Below are positions 62,713-64,000 of a DNA stretch of 64,000 nt, one piece after another. Position 1 is the stretch's first letter. Every line of letters begins with the position of its first letter. Below the pieces are notes generated by a model. The model did not search any database, was not told the origin of the DNA, and saw only the letters and a list, made by a program, of their open reading frames with translations. A program made the translations under genes and the position numbers. The stretch is from Fredinandcohnia quinoae. GTDB taxonomy: Bacteria; Bacillota; Bacilli; Bacillales; Bacillaceae_L. The stretch is taken from assembly GCF_022427965.1 (NCBI RefSeq), contig NZ_JAKTTI010000011.1:35662-99661 (forward strand). Reading direction: 5' to 3'.

Positions 62713-62983
62713 TGTTTACCTTTTTTACCACGAAATATGCACAGCCAAAATTACAGTATTCAAATAAATATTCTGAAAGAGTGCTAATTTTTGTATCGAA
62801 TGCTGCCTTTGGATTATGATCATCAAAGAAACCTTTGAGCCTTAACTGCTCATAACCCCAATCACCCACTATGTAATCATATTTTGTTAAAATATCACTA
62901 TATCTTGATTTAAAGGCTTCTTCATTAAAGCCGCTCTTTCCTTCTTCTACAACTTCATAGCAGCAATTATTAATACAAATCAT
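62693..62983 (-). CDS. yutD: YutD (DUF1027)
   Basis: A 96-residue protein with the strongly conserved YutD core: FNEEAFKSRYSDILTKYDYI, VGDWGYEQLRLKGFF, DTKISTLSEYLFEYCNFGCA. Function is not established; the family is widespread in Firmicutes. GAGGTG lies before the ATG at 62983. It is divergent from yutC as in B. subtilis. Confidence 0.93.
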   Translation of the reverse strand: MICINNCCYEVVEEGKSGFNEEAFKSRYSDILTKYDYIVGDWGYEQLRLKGFFDDHNPKAAFDTKISTLSEYLFEYCNFGCAYFVVKKVNKKGAGI

Positions 62984-63114
62984 TATTTCACCTCATATTC
63001 ACAATCGTATCAACTACTAGTTATACTGTACCACAAAATATTGTCAATCCTCCATCAATTACTAGAGGAAATTTTAGAAGAATGGGTCACTCTAAGATTG
63101 AGGGGGTGTAAGAC

Positions 63115-63795
63115 TTGAAAAAATATATGATTATTACAGGTCTTTGTGTATTAACAGCATTATCTGGTTGTGCAAATACAGGAGAAAAATCAAAATCAAG
63201 TATATATGAGAAAAGCGGAAATACAATAAATATTGCAGATCGGACTGACCTCTACAATGATGGAAAAAATCATAAAAACCAAAATGCTGATTTTGGTTAT
63301 GTACGCCATCAGAAAAGTCCAATTGCTGGTGATACGAAAGTATATGATACAATGCCCACACTTGATAGAGAAAAGGTTGCTGATCTAATTAGCAAAATAA
63401 GTACCCAAATGCCTAATGTTCATGATGCGGCAACTTTAGTAACTGATGAGGAAGTACTTATTGCGTATCAGACTGATTCAGAAGATCGGTTCCAAACTGC
63501 GGAACAGGTAAAATTATCTGCGATGTCCGTTGTCCCAAGATTTTACCATGTATATGTCTCAGATGATCCAGCGATGATAAAGGAGATTGAGCGGTTTGCG
63601 CCACTTAAAACGACCAATCGAAATGTTGATCAAATCATTACTTCAACCATTCAAAGGATGTTAAAATCTCCTCAAGGTAAAAAAGTAAATGATATAGAGG
63701 ATGCAAATGGTGAAGATGAAAATGGAATAAACCCACAATATCAACGGGACATGGAGGACTTACCTGATCGATTCAAAAACCCAAATACTAAATAG
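63115..63795 (+). CDS. yutC: YutC, YhcN/YlaJ-family sporulation lipoprotein
   Basis: A 226-residue lipoprotein. The signal peptide ends at LTALSGC (Cys about 19). The YhcN/YlaJ domain follows, with KVADLISKISTQMPNVHDAA, TLVTDEEVLIAYQTD and FYHVYVSDDPAMIKEIERF. Such proteins sit at the forespore or spore membrane and support germination or outgrowth. The start is TTG at 63115 with GAGGGGGTG nearby. The acidic C-terminal tail is variable. Confidence 0.9.
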   Translation: MKKYMIITGLCVLTALSGCANTGEKSKSSIYEKSGNTINIADRTDLYNDGKNHKNQNADFGYVRHQKSPIAGDTKVYDTMPTLDREKVADLISKISTQMPNVHDAATLVTDEEVLIAYQTDSEDRFQTAEQVKLSAMSVVPRFYHVYVSDDPAMIKEIERFAPLKTTNRNVDQIITSTIQRMLKSPQGKKVNDIEDANGEDENGINPQYQRDMEDLPDRFKNPNTK

Positions 63796-63848
63796 ATGAT
63801 TGCATCAGATTAGACGGAACTTACCGTTTTAGAAATAGAAAAATAAAC

Positions 63849-63889
63849 AGAAGCAAGCGAATTAGCATATAATTCGCTTGCTTTTTTAT
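63849..63889 (+). terminator. Terminator of yutC
   Basis: AAGCAAGCGAATTA (63851-63864) pairs perfectly with TAATTCGCTTGCTT (63870-63883), followed by six T residues. Confidence 0.94.
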
Positions 63890-64000
63890 GTTTTAGAATC
63901 CAGACTAATAAATAGACGGAAAATTTCCTTTTATTTCATAAATATTGAGGTTAGTCTTAAAAGTGGACACTGGAAAACGAGATTTAGTTTATAATTGAAT
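63890..64000. other. Right-hand end of the window
   Basis: Non-coding sequence after the yutC terminator. No gene start, promoter or repeat could be supported in these 111 bases. Confidence 0.5.

Overview
The window is an AT-rich chromosomal segment of a Gram-positive spore-former of the family Bacillaceae. Gene order follows the Bacillus subtilis yug, kap/yux, mrp, yui, yum and yut regions closely: pgi-yugJ-yugI, alaT-alaR, yugF-yugE, kapB-kapD, yuxJ-pbpD-yufK, mrpABCDEFG-yuxO, yuiF-pepA-yuiD-yuiC-yuiB-yuiA, yumB-yumC-yutM, yuzB-yutJ-yuzD-yutI, hom-thrC-thrB and yutH to yutC. Many small differences, extra genes and many dispersed repeats put it outside the subtilis group; the genus cannot be fixed from the sequence alone. 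There is no prophage, CRISPR array, rRNA, tRNA or intact transposon.

Layout. 1-6.4 kb is a sulfur block: the end of a cystine-type ABC transporter (binding protein, two permeases, ATPase), an acyl-CoA-dehydrogenase-like flavoprotein, then a SAM-I riboswitch controlling metI-metC. 6.4-8.9 kb holds an overlapping pair, a sugar-lactone-oxidase-type FAD enzyme and a fold-III PLP enzyme. 9-12.4 kb has a cold-shock gene, a SIMPL protein, a tiny DUF2639 gene and a YugO-type potassium channel. 12.4-23 kb runs from pgi through an ECF sigma/anti-sigma pair, alaT/alaR, yugF, kapB and a LysM-NlpC/P60 wall hydrolase. 23-29 kb contains kapD, yuxJ, pbpD and yufK. 29.6-35.4 kb is the complete seven-gene Mrp Na+/H+ antiporter operon.

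35.4-46.9 kb carries yuxO, a PQQ-type sugar dehydrogenase lipoprotein, a 6-phosphogluconate dehydrogenase, an XRE regulator, a TSUP permease, bioY under a BirA operator, yuiF, pepA and the yuiD-yuiA set. 47-54 kb is a redox and Fe-S group (yumB, yumC, yutM, yuzB, yutJ, yuzD, yutI). 54.3-57.6 kb is the overlapping hom-thrC-thrB operon. 57.8-63.8 kb contains a D-2-hydroxyacid dehydrogenase, yutH, yutG, yutF, yutE, a DUF3055 gene, yutD and yutC.

The least explained material is non-coding. Family B (three copies, about 188 bp) is built of hairpins and shows a compensatory base-pair change between copies. Family A (four copies) is a long imperfect palindrome; two copies share an extra flank and the same position upstream of a gene. 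Two unrelated intergenic tandem arrays share a 52-bp period, and a third has a period of about 20 bp. A MITE-like insertion lies directly before mrpA, and an attenuator-like leader precedes a DUF2225 gene. No complete new protein system was found. The best protein-level lead is the lactone-oxidase/PLP-enzyme pair at 6.4-8.9 kb.
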